Source: Flammeovirga kamogawensis (GTDB lineage Bacteria > Bacteroidota > Bacteroidia > Cytophagales > Flammeovirgaceae). Taken from it: 64,000 nucleotides of DNA. The position numbers were made by a program, and so were the translations under genes. Numbering within the stretch: position 1 is the stretch's first letter; each line of letters opens with the position of its first letter. The stretch lies in assembly GCF_018736065.1 (NCBI RefSeq), contig NZ_CP076128.1:1674001-1738000 (forward strand), read 5' to 3'. Of the stretch, positions 17,906 to 26,902 are shown one piece after another. A model generated the notes under the pieces. That model saw nothing but the letters and a program-made list of their open reading frames with translations, was not told the DNA's origin and did not search any database.

Positions 17906-18649
17906 TTATTTTTTATCTTCATCTAACTTTTGCTCGAAAATAATGTTCCTTTCAGTTTTCTTTTTATACATATCCTTAGTAACAATCTTATTTTTTTTAC
18001 TAGGGCGATAAGAATTATTGTGAGGGTTTAGAATACATTCTACTTGATATTCAAGCATTTTTTCAAAAGGCTTAAGAAATTCTTCTGTATTACAATCCTC
18101 TACTTCACCTTCCTTTAGTAAATTTAATACAGTGTAGACAGACTCAATAGTACTTAGACAAAGAGATTCAGGCTGTTGTTTAAGAATAAATTTTGATTTG
18201 ATTTCATTATCAAAGCTAACTCTTTGTAGTGTTTGTAAGTTCTTACTTAGCTTAAGCATTTTACGAGCACAAGGCCATGTACCATCTAAAATGAAGATGT
18301 GTGGATTGTTCCCTAAAAAAGAATTTATTTCTGAGCCAGTTCTTACAGATAAGTTGAAATTTTCCTTTCCTGGATAAAGTAAGAAAGATGAACTTGCTTC
18401 ATTAGTCAGTATTTCATTTACTCGCTGATTGTCAGTAAAATCAACTCCTACTATAATTTCTGAATTTTCAAGTTGCAGCTTAGTCATACGACCCGTTCCA
18501 TTTTTTTCTTTATAATACTCCATTGGGTGCATAAGAATAACAAAACGAGTATTTGTTGGTACAGAATTGGTGTGTTTACAAATACATGAACTTGAAGGTC
18601 GCATGCATGTGTAACATTTGATTCTTGGATTTTCTATTTCTACTCTCAA
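17906..18649 (-). CDS. DTW domain protein (tRNA-uridine aminocarboxypropyltransferase-like)
   Basis: A 247-residue protein. The N-terminus has zinc-ligand cysteines (C12, C15, C22, C24: CYTCMRPSSSCIC), then VILMHPMEYYKEKNGTGRM. The DTW-type motif DGTW occurs at residues 122-125 within FILDGTWPCARKML, and PESLCLSTIE follows as in the family. Enzymes of this family (TapT/DTWD) add a 3-amino-3-carboxypropyl group from S-adenosylmethionine to uridine, giving acp3U in tRNA. The lysine-rich C-terminal tail would suit RNA binding. Confidence 0.88.
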   Translation of the reverse strand: MRVEIENPRIKCYTCMRPSSSCICKHTNSVPTNTRFVILMHPMEYYKEKNGTGRMTKLQLENSEIIVGVDFTDNQRVNEILTNEASSSFLLYPGKENFNLSVRTGSEINSFLGNNPHIFILDGTWPCARKMLKLSKNLQTLQRVSFDNEIKSKFILKQQPESLCLSTIESVYTVLNLLKEGEVEDCNTEEFLKPFEKMLEYQVECILNPHNNSYRPSKKNKIVTKDMYKKKTERNIIFEQKLDEDKK

Positions 18650-19055
18650 AATAAATACCTTTTATTGGCTATAAAATTTGTACAATTCGAGTTTATCACG
18701 ATTTGTTTTATAAAGATTTCTTCGTCTTAAAAACTTCAAATTCTATATTAAAATGATGTATTTCTACGAAAGTAACAAACTTAACAAATTGTATTATTAG
18801 TATTAAATGTTAATCTAATATTTTATTACAAATATCTTTTTTGAATAAATAAGTTTTCAGACTTTCATTTAGATTTTCATGAAGAGTAAATCAAAAATTA
18901 TTATTTCCATAACATAATTCACATTTAGCCACAAATTACTTTATCAGTATCTCAAATAAGATTCAACAAAATATCACCTATCTTAGAATTATTTGTGAAT
19001 TTTTGATATATTTAGGCTATCAATCAGCATTAACTCAATAATTAACTCTCAAACA
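18650..19055. other. Divergent promoter region between DTW gene and PAS/DHp gene (no gene seen)
   Basis: About 406 bp of AT-rich DNA with outward-facing genes on both sides. I see no coding sequence or strong hairpin, and no perfect TAnnTTTG box. Confidence 0.45.
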
Positions 19056-19649
19056 ATGGAACAAGATTTCCTAACTTTGTACGACGACTTCACTTTAGGA
19101 GTGGCTGCATACAAACGCTTGAAGCATAAAACTTTCATTTTTTGTTACCTCAATGAACAAGGTAAAAAACTTGATAACTTTGATGTAAAGAATTATGGTA
19201 AAATTATACATGAAGTATATCCTGAATTAGAAGAATTTGGTTTAGTTGATCAACTAGAAGAAGTTTATCAAACGGGACAGCAAATTATTATCCCTTTTTC
19301 TGCCTATTCGGCATTTCCTAACAAGACAATCTTTAGAGCTAATAAAATTAAGAAAGTAGGGAAAGACATGATCATCAATATATACAATGATGAATCTGAG
19401 ACTTATTCTTATATAAAAGACATTAAAAAAAACAATAACAAGGTAAATGAAGCTTTAGCTATTTTGTCACATCAAATTAGAGGTGATGTTTCTACCTCTT
19501 TAGGTTTAATAGAATTGCATAAGCAAAAATTAATTGAGCCTAATAGATTAGAATGCTCGTTAGACCTTGTTAAAAAGAATTTAGAAAATATTGATTTTAC
19601 TATTCACGATTTGGTAGATGTTTTATTTAAAAAGACTACTGATGAATAA
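19056..19649 (+). CDS. PAS-like/DHp protein lacking a kinase catalytic domain
   Basis: A 197-residue protein. The first ~115 residues look like a PAS-type sensor (FIFCYLNEQGKKLDNFD ... MIINIYNDES). Residues 130-190 are a histidine-kinase dimerization domain with H-box LSHQIRGDVSTSLGLIEL, phospho-acceptor H139. The usual proline after the H-box arginine is absent (RGD). The protein stops after the second DHp helix, where an ATP-binding domain of ~150 residues would normally follow, and no broken remnant is seen downstream. It could be phosphorylated in trans or act as a dimerising signal partner. Function is inferred only. Confidence 0.7.
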   Translation: MEQDFLTLYDDFTLGVAAYKRLKHKTFIFCYLNEQGKKLDNFDVKNYGKIIHEVYPELEEFGLVDQLEEVYQTGQQIIIPFSAYSAFPNKTIFRANKIKKVGKDMIINIYNDESETYSYIKDIKKNNNKVNEALAILSHQIRGDVSTSLGLIELHKQKLIEPNRLECSLDLVKKNLENIDFTIHDLVDVLFKKTTDE

Positions 19650-19715
19650 ACAAACGTAGGAATATACTTAGACATCGTTAAACTATTTTTTACTATTAAC
19701 TCTCTTAATTAGCTA

Positions 19716-20900
19716 TTAAAAATAATAACCAATATTCATATTCAATCTAAAATTCCAATTCGCATCCCCATTTCCTTCTGCTAATCCGTAATTGTAATTA
19801 GGACCTAACCAAGGGTGGTTCTTACCAAATGCGGCATCAACGTAAGTAATAATTGCACCTGCTTTAATCATACAGCCCGTAACATTTTCGTAAGAATCAT
19901 GAAGTTTAAATTCTTTCTCTTGAGTTACTTTGTCTACCATACTAAAATCATTGTAAAACTTTAAGGAAGTAAGTGGTCCTAACACTACAGATACAGTATA
20001 ACTTACACCAAATGTGTATGTACTTGCCTCTGCCGCTACTAAATAAGGAGCACCAAAAGCTGTCATTGCAATTACATCTGTTCTTTCTCCTTTAGGTGCA
20101 TTTACCGTTTTTTTATAATAAGAAAGTTGTGCCTTCATATTCCATTTCTTATAATCTAAATTATAAAAAACAGCACCCGCTACATGAGTACCTATAGCAT
20201 ACGTATCTAGATTATATAACCCTCCTAGAATTCCAGAAATACCTATTGTTTCTTTAACAGGGCTTTTTGTAAAATGACGTGCTATGCTGCCAGCGAATTG
20301 GTTAATCTCTTTGTTTCTATACATATATACTTCTTTTTGGTTATTAGTTTCTTTAAAAGAAGCTACATCATAAGCATACCTACTATTTGAAATATCAGAG
20401 TCGTTACCAAATTTTAACTCTTCGGCATTCTTAAAAAATGCAAGAGTATAATAGTAACGTTCATCATTATGAATAAACTTCACTCCCATATCGTAATCAT
20501 CTTCTAAACCTACATAACAATTTAGGCTAAAAAAGAAATTAGAGGAGTTAAAAGGTGTGTTACCAAAAGGCACTTGTGTTAACCCCAATTCTATTGAGTT
20601 TTTGTCCGAAAAATGATAATCAAACCAACCCTTTCTTAACATCATTCCTCCAAAATTGGAAGCATAAAACCTAAAATCTGCTTTAAATCCAATCCCTTTG
20701 TATTTCGCTTTTGGTGTTAAAGCAAATGTATCGTAACCAAAGTCTCCCCCCCTTTTCATGGCTTCAGGCTTCCAAGTAGCATAGTTATATGTAAATCTAA
20801 GAATACCACCTAAACCTACTTGAGGTTTATCTTGAGCATTAAGGGAAGTAATTAATCCTAAAAAGAAAATTACAATTAGGTATAGTTTAGTTTTTTCCAT
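19716..20900 (-). CDS. Outer-membrane beta-barrel protein (porin-like)
   Basis: A 394-residue protein with a signal peptide ending at SLNAQ (residue 23) and alternating aromatic/polar strands to a C-terminal LNMNIGYYF, ending in phenylalanine as outer-membrane barrels do. Features such as GIGFKADFRFYASNFGG and KGWFDYHF resemble phosphate-selective/general porins of Bacteroidota. It lies 143 bp downstream of the last PUL esterase on the same strand. It may be the PUL's last gene, passing small breakdown products, or it may be independent. Confidence 0.7.
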   Translation of the reverse strand: MEKTKLYLIVIFFLGLITSLNAQDKPQVGLGGILRFTYNYATWKPEAMKRGGDFGYDTFALTPKAKYKGIGFKADFRFYASNFGGMMLRKGWFDYHFSDKNSIELGLTQVPFGNTPFNSSNFFFSLNCYVGLEDDYDMGVKFIHNDERYYYTLAFFKNAEELKFGNDSDISNSRYAYDVASFKETNNQKEVYMYRNKEINQFAGSIARHFTKSPVKETIGISGILGGLYNLDTYAIGTHVAGAVFYNLDYKKWNMKAQLSYYKKTVNAPKGERTDVIAMTAFGAPYLVAAEASTYTFGVSYTVSVVLGPLTSLKFYNDFSMVDKVTQEKEFKLHDSYENVTGCMIKAGAIITYVDAAFGKNHPWLGPNYNYGLAEGNGDANWNFRLNMNIGYYF

Positions 20901-20967
20901 TTGAAGTGGAAGTTTTAAATGGGTAAGAAAAATAGTCTTATAAATTAGAATTTAAGGGTGATTTTGT

Positions 20968-21033
20968 AATTGAATGTACTCAGAAGGAATTTATGAATGA
21001 CGATTTTTATACTCCTCCTAAATACATTCAATT
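20968..21033. repeat. Inverted repeat between esterase and porin genes
   Basis: AATTGAATGTA (20968-20978) and its perfect complement TACATTCAATT (21023-21033) are separated by 44 bp. There is no T-run on the minus strand, so it is not a standard terminator. It may fold in the RNA or bind a protein upstream of the porin gene. Confidence 0.4.
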
Positions 21034-21043
21034 AATAGAAAAG

Positions 21044-21925
21044 TTACTTTAGTCGTTTTGTCCAATTGATAAATAAATCAACCCATTGATTTGTACCATC
21101 AACCTCTCTTCCAGCTCCAAAACCATGTCCTCCAACAGGAAAAATATGGGTTTCTACTGCTGCTCCAACTTTGTGCATTTTCTCTGTATACAGTGTAGTT
21201 TCCTTTATAAAACAAATATCATCATCGTAAGCATGTACTAAAAATGCAGGTGGAGTATCTTTACTTACAAAGTTTAATAAAGTATTTTGTTCTATTTCTT
21301 CAGGCGTCATTTTACGGTAGTATAAATCATTTTCTAACCATTCTTTATTCGCATCAGACAAATCTGTAACACCATAAATGAACGCAGAAAAATTCGGTCT
21401 TTCTTCAATATCTTCTGATGGCCACAACGTTGCCACAGTTGCTAAGTGTCCGCCTGCAGAAAAGCCCATTACTCCTACTTTATCTTTCTTAAAACCGTAT
21501 TTATTAGAAATTGCTCGCATTAGTTTCAAGCTTCTTCTTGCATCTGTAATAGGAACTAGCCAAGGTGTATCAGAAGATTTTGGATTGGGCAATCTATATT
21601 TTAGTACTGCTGCAGTAATTCCACTTTTTGATAATGCTTTTGCTAAATCATACCCTTCATGGTACATTGCTACTAAGCCATATCCTCCTCCTGGAATGAT
21701 TACAACTGCTTTGCCTGTATTCTTTCCTTTAGCTTTAAAAACCGTTAGAGTAGGCTCTGTAATATCAAAAACACAAGTTGTTCCATAAGCTTCTTCCTCA
21801 TATTCTTTTAAGTCATTTTCTTTATAAAAAGGTTTTTCTTGCCCTTCCCAAAGGTGAATAACCTCTTGTGCATTTACAGCATTGAAAACCAATAAAAGAA
21901 AAAATGATAGTACTATATTTTTCAT
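21044..21925 (-). CDS. Secreted alpha/beta-hydrolase, carbohydrate acetylesterase-like (BD-FAE type)
   Basis: A 293-residue periplasmic esterase with a signal peptide ending at VNAQ (residue 20). The oxyanion-hole motif IIPGGGYGL is at 77-84, the nucleophile elbow GFSAGGHLA has S156, the acid is in HAYDDDICF, and the histidine is in VGGHGFGAG near residue 267. This order matches the BD-FAE/acetyl-xylan-esterase-like hydrolases found in PULs. It follows the CE7 esterase gene after only 2 bp, so the pair is co-transcribed. It probably removes acetyl (or feruloyl) groups from imported oligosaccharides. Confidence 0.85.
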   Translation of the reverse strand: MKNIVLSFFLLLVFNAVNAQEVIHLWEGQEKPFYKENDLKEYEEEAYGTTCVFDITEPTLTVFKAKGKNTGKAVVIIPGGGYGLVAMYHEGYDLAKALSKSGITAAVLKYRLPNPKSSDTPWLVPITDARRSLKLMRAISNKYGFKKDKVGVMGFSAGGHLATVATLWPSEDIEERPNFSAFIYGVTDLSDANKEWLENDLYYRKMTPEEIEQNTLLNFVSKDTPPAFLVHAYDDDICFIKETTLYTEKMHKVGAAVETHIFPVGGHGFGAGREVDGTNQWVDLFINWTKRLK

Positions 21926-21927
21926 AA

Positions 21928-23214
21928 TTATTTTACTTTATTCATTTTAAAATAAGCTCTTATTTCTTCAAATTGGCTATCCCACTTTTCATATGTTACC
22001 CAATGCCCCTGTGTTTGATCTATAAAATATTTTTTTGGCGATGTGATACGGTTGTAAGCAGAAAAACTAGTTGCAGGAGGGCACACATCATCTTGTAAAC
22101 CAATTGACATAGATACAGGCACCTTTATTTTGTGCATTAAATTTTTTGAATCAAAATAGCTTAACACATCCAGTACATCGTTCCAATTTTTTGATGGATG
22201 AGCGGCTAAGAACTCGTCAATTTCTTCCCAATGCGAAATTGTAAAATATCTTTCCCAATCTGTTAAAAACGGTATACCAGCTACACAAAAAGAAATTCTA
22301 CTATCTAAAGCTGTTGTAATCATGGCCAACCCGCCACCTTGGGAAGCACCAACAATTGCAATTCTAGATTTATCAACATCATCTCTAGTCATTAAGAAAT
22401 CCATTGCCCTAATACAATCAAGGTAAATTCCTTTGTAATAAAATTTATTCTGATCTTCTAAACCTCTGTTCCACATTTTATAATGCCTTGGACCTGTATT
22501 GTCAGAATTACCATGATCACGCACATTAAATGAGAAGACAATCATGTCATCATATTTATCTTGAGGTTCTAGACTCACAGTGTAGCCAGGTACTTCTAAG
22601 ATTGTTGGATAAATGCCTTTTTTCTTTGGTACTTCTAACCAACCTCTTACTGTTATTCCATCCGTACTTTGCATTTCCACCTCAAAAAGGTTTGTTTTTG
22701 CACTCTTATCCCTTTTAACTTTTTTCAGTTTATAATTCGGTGCTACTGCCGCTAATTCCTTTAAATTATCTTCCCAAAACTGATCAAAATCTTTTGGTTT
22801 ACGTAATGGTGAACTAATATTTTCCGGATGAGTACCAACAACCGTATACAGTTCTTGTTCTTCTCCTTGATATGTAAATTTGGCTGTTACTCTAAAGAAC
22901 CCATCTTTCTTAAAACGATAGATGGGGCAATAAGCAGACAGTATAGAGTCTCCTTTTACTTTATAAGGAAATTGTAGCGATTTAAGAGGGGTTCCTTCAT
23001 CATCTGTGATTACCCAATGTATTTTTAAATCTACATCTTCAGAGGTTTTGTTCTCTATTTGTGCATGGATTTGTAATAAACGATCTGGAAACATTCCCTC
23101 ATTATGCGGTACTAGTTGTATTGATAGTTTAGTGTTTGTTTCTTCTTGTGCAAAGGCTGTAAAATTTACCACTGTAAAACACAAGGCTAATAAAATTAGG
23201 AGATTTTTTTTCAT
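21928..23214 (-). CDS. CE7-type acetylesterase (acetyl xylan esterase/cephalosporin-C deacetylase family)
   Basis: A 428-residue secreted esterase: signal peptide (1-22), a ~100-residue beta-sandwich domain, then the CE7 alpha/beta-hydrolase. Family marks are KPKDFDQFWEDNLKEL at the domain start, VRDHGNSDNTGP in the RGQ-loop position, the nucleophile motif GASQGGGLA, D of LQDDVCPP and the histidine of QGHWVTYEKW. CE7 enzymes deacetylate short acetylated oligosaccharides of several sugars. The extra N-terminal domain is common in PUL homologues. It is in operon with the 21044 esterase. Confidence 0.9.
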   Translation of the reverse strand: MKKNLLILLALCFTVVNFTAFAQEETNTKLSIQLVPHNEGMFPDRLLQIHAQIENKTSEDVDLKIHWVITDDEGTPLKSLQFPYKVKGDSILSAYCPIYRFKKDGFFRVTAKFTYQGEEQELYTVVGTHPENISSPLRKPKDFDQFWEDNLKELAAVAPNYKLKKVKRDKSAKTNLFEVEMQSTDGITVRGWLEVPKKKGIYPTILEVPGYTVSLEPQDKYDDMIVFSFNVRDHGNSDNTGPRHYKMWNRGLEDQNKFYYKGIYLDCIRAMDFLMTRDDVDKSRIAIVGASQGGGLAMITTALDSRISFCVAGIPFLTDWERYFTISHWEEIDEFLAAHPSKNWNDVLDVLSYFDSKNLMHKIKVPVSMSIGLQDDVCPPATSFSAYNRITSPKKYFIDQTQGHWVTYEKWDSQFEEIRAYFKMNKVK

Positions 23215-23232
23215 GTTTTTGAATTAATAAAG

Positions 23233-23263
23233 AGTCACCTCAATTTACCCAATTGAGGTGACT
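23233..23263 (-). terminator. Strong hairpin between SGNH and CE7 genes (terminator or processing site)
   Basis: A perfect 13-bp stem (AGTCACCTCAATT/AATTGAGGTGACT) with a 5-base loop lies between the SGNH stop and the CE7 start. The following minus-strand bases (CTTTATTAATTC) form only a weak T-run, so partial termination or mRNA stabilisation within the PUL operon is likely. Confidence 0.55.
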
Positions 23264-23340
23264 GATACTATAAAATATTCGTCTTATAAACAGCTATTAA
23301 TTTAACATAAATCAACAGCAAGAATGATGTTATTTCATTA

Positions 23341-25149
23341 CTACTTCTTGATAAATTTAAGTGGTGCTGCATAGCCTTCCACTTTAATTAAATACACACC
23401 TTTTGATAGGTTTTGAATCTGAATTTCAGTGCCTTTACCATTTAGTTGCTGTACTCCTTGTACATTGTAAACTTTATAAGTTGGCATTTCATTCTCCATT
23501 CCATCTATTGAAAATTTCACTCTATCAACCGATGGGTTTGGATAAATTGTATACTTTAATTCTTGCTCTAAACTCTTCTTAATCAGTTTTTGTCTTCCAT
23601 TGCTAGATGCTAATTGCATTTCTGCTAAATCAAATTCTACTGTAGAGCTATTTAATGCCTCTAAAATGACATTAATATGCCAAGTTCCTTCTGGTGCTGG
23701 TATTGTTGTTAAGATAATTTGTTTCCAATCAGCATCTAAATCAAAAACATCAACACTACCTGCTTCTATCACTTCTTGCCCTTGATTTCTAAATTCATAT
23801 TTTAATCTTCCTCGTGATCCACTTTGTGTTCTTGCATATACTGATAAATCAAATACATCTCCAACATTAGCAGGAGCTGCATGCATAACACCATAAGTTG
23901 GAGGGCATACTAAATAGCTTGTCCCATCATAAGCATCTGTTTTATCTGCTGCGTATTCTGGAAAAGACCAGGTTGCAAAAGGTCTCCAACCATCCGCAAA
24001 CCCATCTATTAAAGAAGATTCAAAACTACCATTTCCTAAAGAGCCATAAGGTGCAATAGAAGACAATTCGCTAGGTGTTGGTGCTGGTAAGTTTAATTCA
24101 TTTGCGATATGTGCAGCTAAAATATTTGCAAAACCTGCATGTTCATTTACAACTGTATGATAATCGCTCCAATACCAAGGGAATTTCACAAACGACATAT
24201 TTGTATCTCCGTTTGCAATTCTTTCAGCAACAAAATCGCCAACATAATCTGCAGGTTCTCCAAAGGCCCACCCTTTAGAATTTGCCATTACAATATGAGC
24301 ATTTGGGTAATGTGTTCTTAATGTAGTTACTAATTCATTCCAACTGCTTCTCATTACTGCTTCCGTTACACCAGAATAATAATCATTCGCTCCTAAATTA
24401 ATAACAACTACATCTGGAGTAAATCCCCAATAGTTATTCTCAAAATCCCATTTGTTTACTCTTTGGTTTCCTCCTGTAATATGAATTTTATCGTAATGAT
24501 CTTTTAAATCTAACTTACGTACAGCATCAGTTACGCCATGTCCACCTGCAGAAAAATTAGAAACTTCTGCATTCAACATTCTGGCCGTCATTGCTGGGTA
24601 TGTATAATACCCTCCAGATAATCGTGCATATCCTTCATCTCTTACATCCCAAGCTGACCAACCTGCTGCATTACTATCTCCGTAATATTCTATTTTAAGT
24701 GAGGGTCTAGCCGAAGGAGGTAAAAGTCCTGTACCATTCTTAATTGTAAAACCTTTAAAAGTAACCTTAGTATCGTATTCGTTTACTTTTACAATCTCCA
24801 ATGTATGGTTTCCTGCAGAAAGGTTATTTGCTAAAGTAAACACCTGATTTTTAGCGGTAACTTTTATGATTTCTCTGTTATAAGGATCTGCATTTCCATC
24901 TACAATAATATATAGAAAACTATTTCCTAATGTGTTAGAAAATGTACCTTCTACTTCTGTTCCATTAAAATTAATTTTTATTGATGTACTTGGAAGACTA
25001 AAAACAGGAGCATCTGGGGTCTTCATTGTCATTCTTCCAGAATACTGAATATAGTTGTTTGATGGAGTGACATTGATAGTCTGTGCGATAACAGTACTTT
25101 GTAATGCAAAAAGCACTACAACAATCAAAAAATTTGTAATTGTGTTCAT
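23341..25149 (-). CDS. CE2-like SGNH acetylesterase with carbohydrate-binding and T9SS domains
   Basis: A 602-residue secreted enzyme. After the signal peptide (1-22) comes an N-terminal jelly-roll domain (25-140) as in CE2 esterases, then an SGNH hydrolase with nucleophile S159 in YYGDSN, the glycine block SAGGHG, GAND (VVINLGANDYY), and the catalytic His in WSDYHTVVNE. Residues ~370-510 form a CBM-like beta-sandwich (NGSFESSLIDGFADGW). The last ~75 residues (YPNPSVDRVKFS ... LKFIKK) are a T9SS sorting domain, so it works outside the cell. It should deacetylate the polymer before or during uptake. Confidence 0.88.
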   Translation of the reverse strand: MNTITNFLIVVVLFALQSTVIAQTINVTPSNNYIQYSGRMTMKTPDAPVFSLPSTSIKINFNGTEVEGTFSNTLGNSFLYIIVDGNADPYNREIIKVTAKNQVFTLANNLSAGNHTLEIVKVNEYDTKVTFKGFTIKNGTGLLPPSARPSLKIEYYGDSNAAGWSAWDVRDEGYARLSGGYYTYPAMTARMLNAEVSNFSAGGHGVTDAVRKLDLKDHYDKIHITGGNQRVNKWDFENNYWGFTPDVVVINLGANDYYSGVTEAVMRSSWNELVTTLRTHYPNAHIVMANSKGWAFGEPADYVGDFVAERIANGDTNMSFVKFPWYWSDYHTVVNEHAGFANILAAHIANELNLPAPTPSELSSIAPYGSLGNGSFESSLIDGFADGWRPFATWSFPEYAADKTDAYDGTSYLVCPPTYGVMHAAPANVGDVFDLSVYARTQSGSRGRLKYEFRNQGQEVIEAGSVDVFDLDADWKQIILTTIPAPEGTWHINVILEALNSSTVEFDLAEMQLASSNGRQKLIKKSLEQELKYTIYPNPSVDRVKFSIDGMENEMPTYKVYNVQGVQQLNGKGTEIQIQNLSKGVYLIKVEGYAAPLKFIKK

Positions 25150-25310
25150 AGTTAATTTTAAATTGTAGAGAATATGAGCTTGGTTAAAATATCCTCGTGT
25201 AAATTAATTCATTCCAATAAATTATAGCATTCTAGAATTGCCGGCATTTAGTCTAGTTGCTATTTACTTTGTTATAAAACAGTTCTTTATATTAAATTCA
25301 GAAGGTAAAA

Positions 25311-26894
25311 TCACTTACCTAAATCTTTGTTCTTAGTTGAGTTGCTTGTAACAGATATAGCTTCCATTGCTACTGCATCAAACTTTACTTTATTGTTTAC
25401 TCCTGCCTTTAAAACAACATTTATTTGCCAAGTGCCTAACGGAGCTTCTTCAGATAGAAACTGTACTTTTGTCCAGTTACTTGTAACCGTACACACCTTA
25501 TTATGTTTTGTAATTACTTGCTGTGCTTGGTTTCTAAATTCATAACCTAAAATTCCAGTACCTTTCGTTCCTTTTACCCACACAGAAATTAAATATTTAT
25601 CTCCTTTTTGTGCTTTTACTGCTTGATGAATCCCTCCATTTTCTTCACACTCAACATAAGCCTTTCCTTCTTTTGCATTAGATGTATTGACTATAGTTTT
25701 TGCTTCTGCAGAAGAAATTGGACGCCATCCATCTGGTCTTATTTTTAAAATACTGCTTTCAAAAGAGGTATTCCCTAACAGTTCTCCTTCTTTAGGAAAA
25801 CATGAATATTGATTTGGTTTTGGCTTATCCCATCCTTTTACTTTAGCAATATGTGCTGCTAGAATATCTGCAAAACCTGCTTGTTCTGAAATAACTGCAT
25901 GATCTGGCCCCCACAACCAAGGAAATTTGACATAAGAAATATTGTGTTCTCCATTTAATTGAAAATCTTTAATCATTTCCTTTATGTAATCAGTCGGTTC
26001 GCCAATAGCCCAACCTTCTGAATTTGCAAGTACAATGTGTGTATTTTGATAATGCGTTCTCAATAAATAAGTAACAAAGCGTTTCCAGCTTTCAATTTGC
26101 TCGGCTTTGGTTGCCCCATTATAAAAGTCGTTTGCTCCTAAATTGATAACTACAACATCTGGTTCTTTATTGATATAATTGTTTTCAAAATCCCAATAAT
26201 TAGTAGATGGGTTATCTGTTTTAATATGGATTTTATTATAATATCTTGACAGGTCTCTTTCTCCCATTTTTGGTGTTATTCCGTACCCTCCTGCAGAGAA
26301 GTTGACATATTCTGCATTTAATGCTCTTGATACAAATCCTGGATAAGTAAAATAACCTTCACTTTCGTTATCACCTCCTTGGTCTCTGTCGTTCCATGCC
26401 GACCAACCCGAAGGGTTTGAATCTCCATAAAACTCTATAAATCTTTTTGGTTTTGCCTTTAAAGCGTATGTGTTATTTGAGGGAATATCAAACCCATAAA
26501 AAGAAACCATACTCCAATACTCGCTTACTTTAACAAGTTCTACAGTATGAAAAGTGTCTGATAAATTCGTTGCAATTTCGTAGCTTTTTTTTGTACCTGA
26601 AACCTCTATTATAGTTCTATTGTATGGTGTAGCTTTTCCATCAACAATTACATATAAATAGCTTTTGCCATTACCATCAAAATTATTACTTGATAAAACC
26701 GCATTGATGGCCGTTCCTTTAAAGCGAACTTTAATAGCACTACTTGGCATACTAAAAGTAGGAACTTTCGGGTTAGAAAATTCGATACGTCCAGTGTACT
26801 GAAGATGTGGATTATCAGGGTAAATATTAATTGTTTGTGCTGTTACAATTCTAGAGAAGAAAAGTAACAACACAATTAGATCAAAGAGTTTCAT
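25311..26894 (-). CDS. CE2-like SGNH acetylesterase, paralogue without T9SS domain
   Basis: A 527-residue paralogue of the 23341 protein with the same order: signal peptide (1-19), jelly-roll domain, SGNH domain (FYGDSNPSGWSAWN, NFSAGGYG, VVINLGANDFY, GPDHAVISE) and CBM-like beta-sandwich (NTSFESSILKIRPDGW). It ends at that domain with no sorting signal, so it is probably periplasmic or simply released, in contrast with its T9SS-exported sister. It starts 8 bp after the GH30 stop codon, in the same operon. Confidence 0.87.
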   Translation of the reverse strand: MKLFDLIVLLLFFSRIVTAQTINIYPDNPHLQYTGRIEFSNPKVPTFSMPSSAIKVRFKGTAINAVLSSNNFDGNGKSYLYVIVDGKATPYNRTIIEVSGTKKSYEIATNLSDTFHTVELVKVSEYWSMVSFYGFDIPSNNTYALKAKPKRFIEFYGDSNPSGWSAWNDRDQGGDNESEGYFTYPGFVSRALNAEYVNFSAGGYGITPKMGERDLSRYYNKIHIKTDNPSTNYWDFENNYINKEPDVVVINLGANDFYNGATKAEQIESWKRFVTYLLRTHYQNTHIVLANSEGWAIGEPTDYIKEMIKDFQLNGEHNISYVKFPWLWGPDHAVISEQAGFADILAAHIAKVKGWDKPKPNQYSCFPKEGELLGNTSFESSILKIRPDGWRPISSAEAKTIVNTSNAKEGKAYVECEENGGIHQAVKAQKGDKYLISVWVKGTKGTGILGYEFRNQAQQVITKHNKVCTVTSNWTKVQFLSEEAPLGTWQINVVLKAGVNNKVKFDAVAMEAISVTSNSTKNKDLGK

Positions 26895-26902
26895 ATGAGA
26901 GC

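Noticed and set aside
21378-21788. 136-codon plus-strand ORF inside the esterase gene
   Set aside because: It is antisense to a clear alpha/beta-hydrolase gene with all catalytic motifs, so it is a shadow frame.
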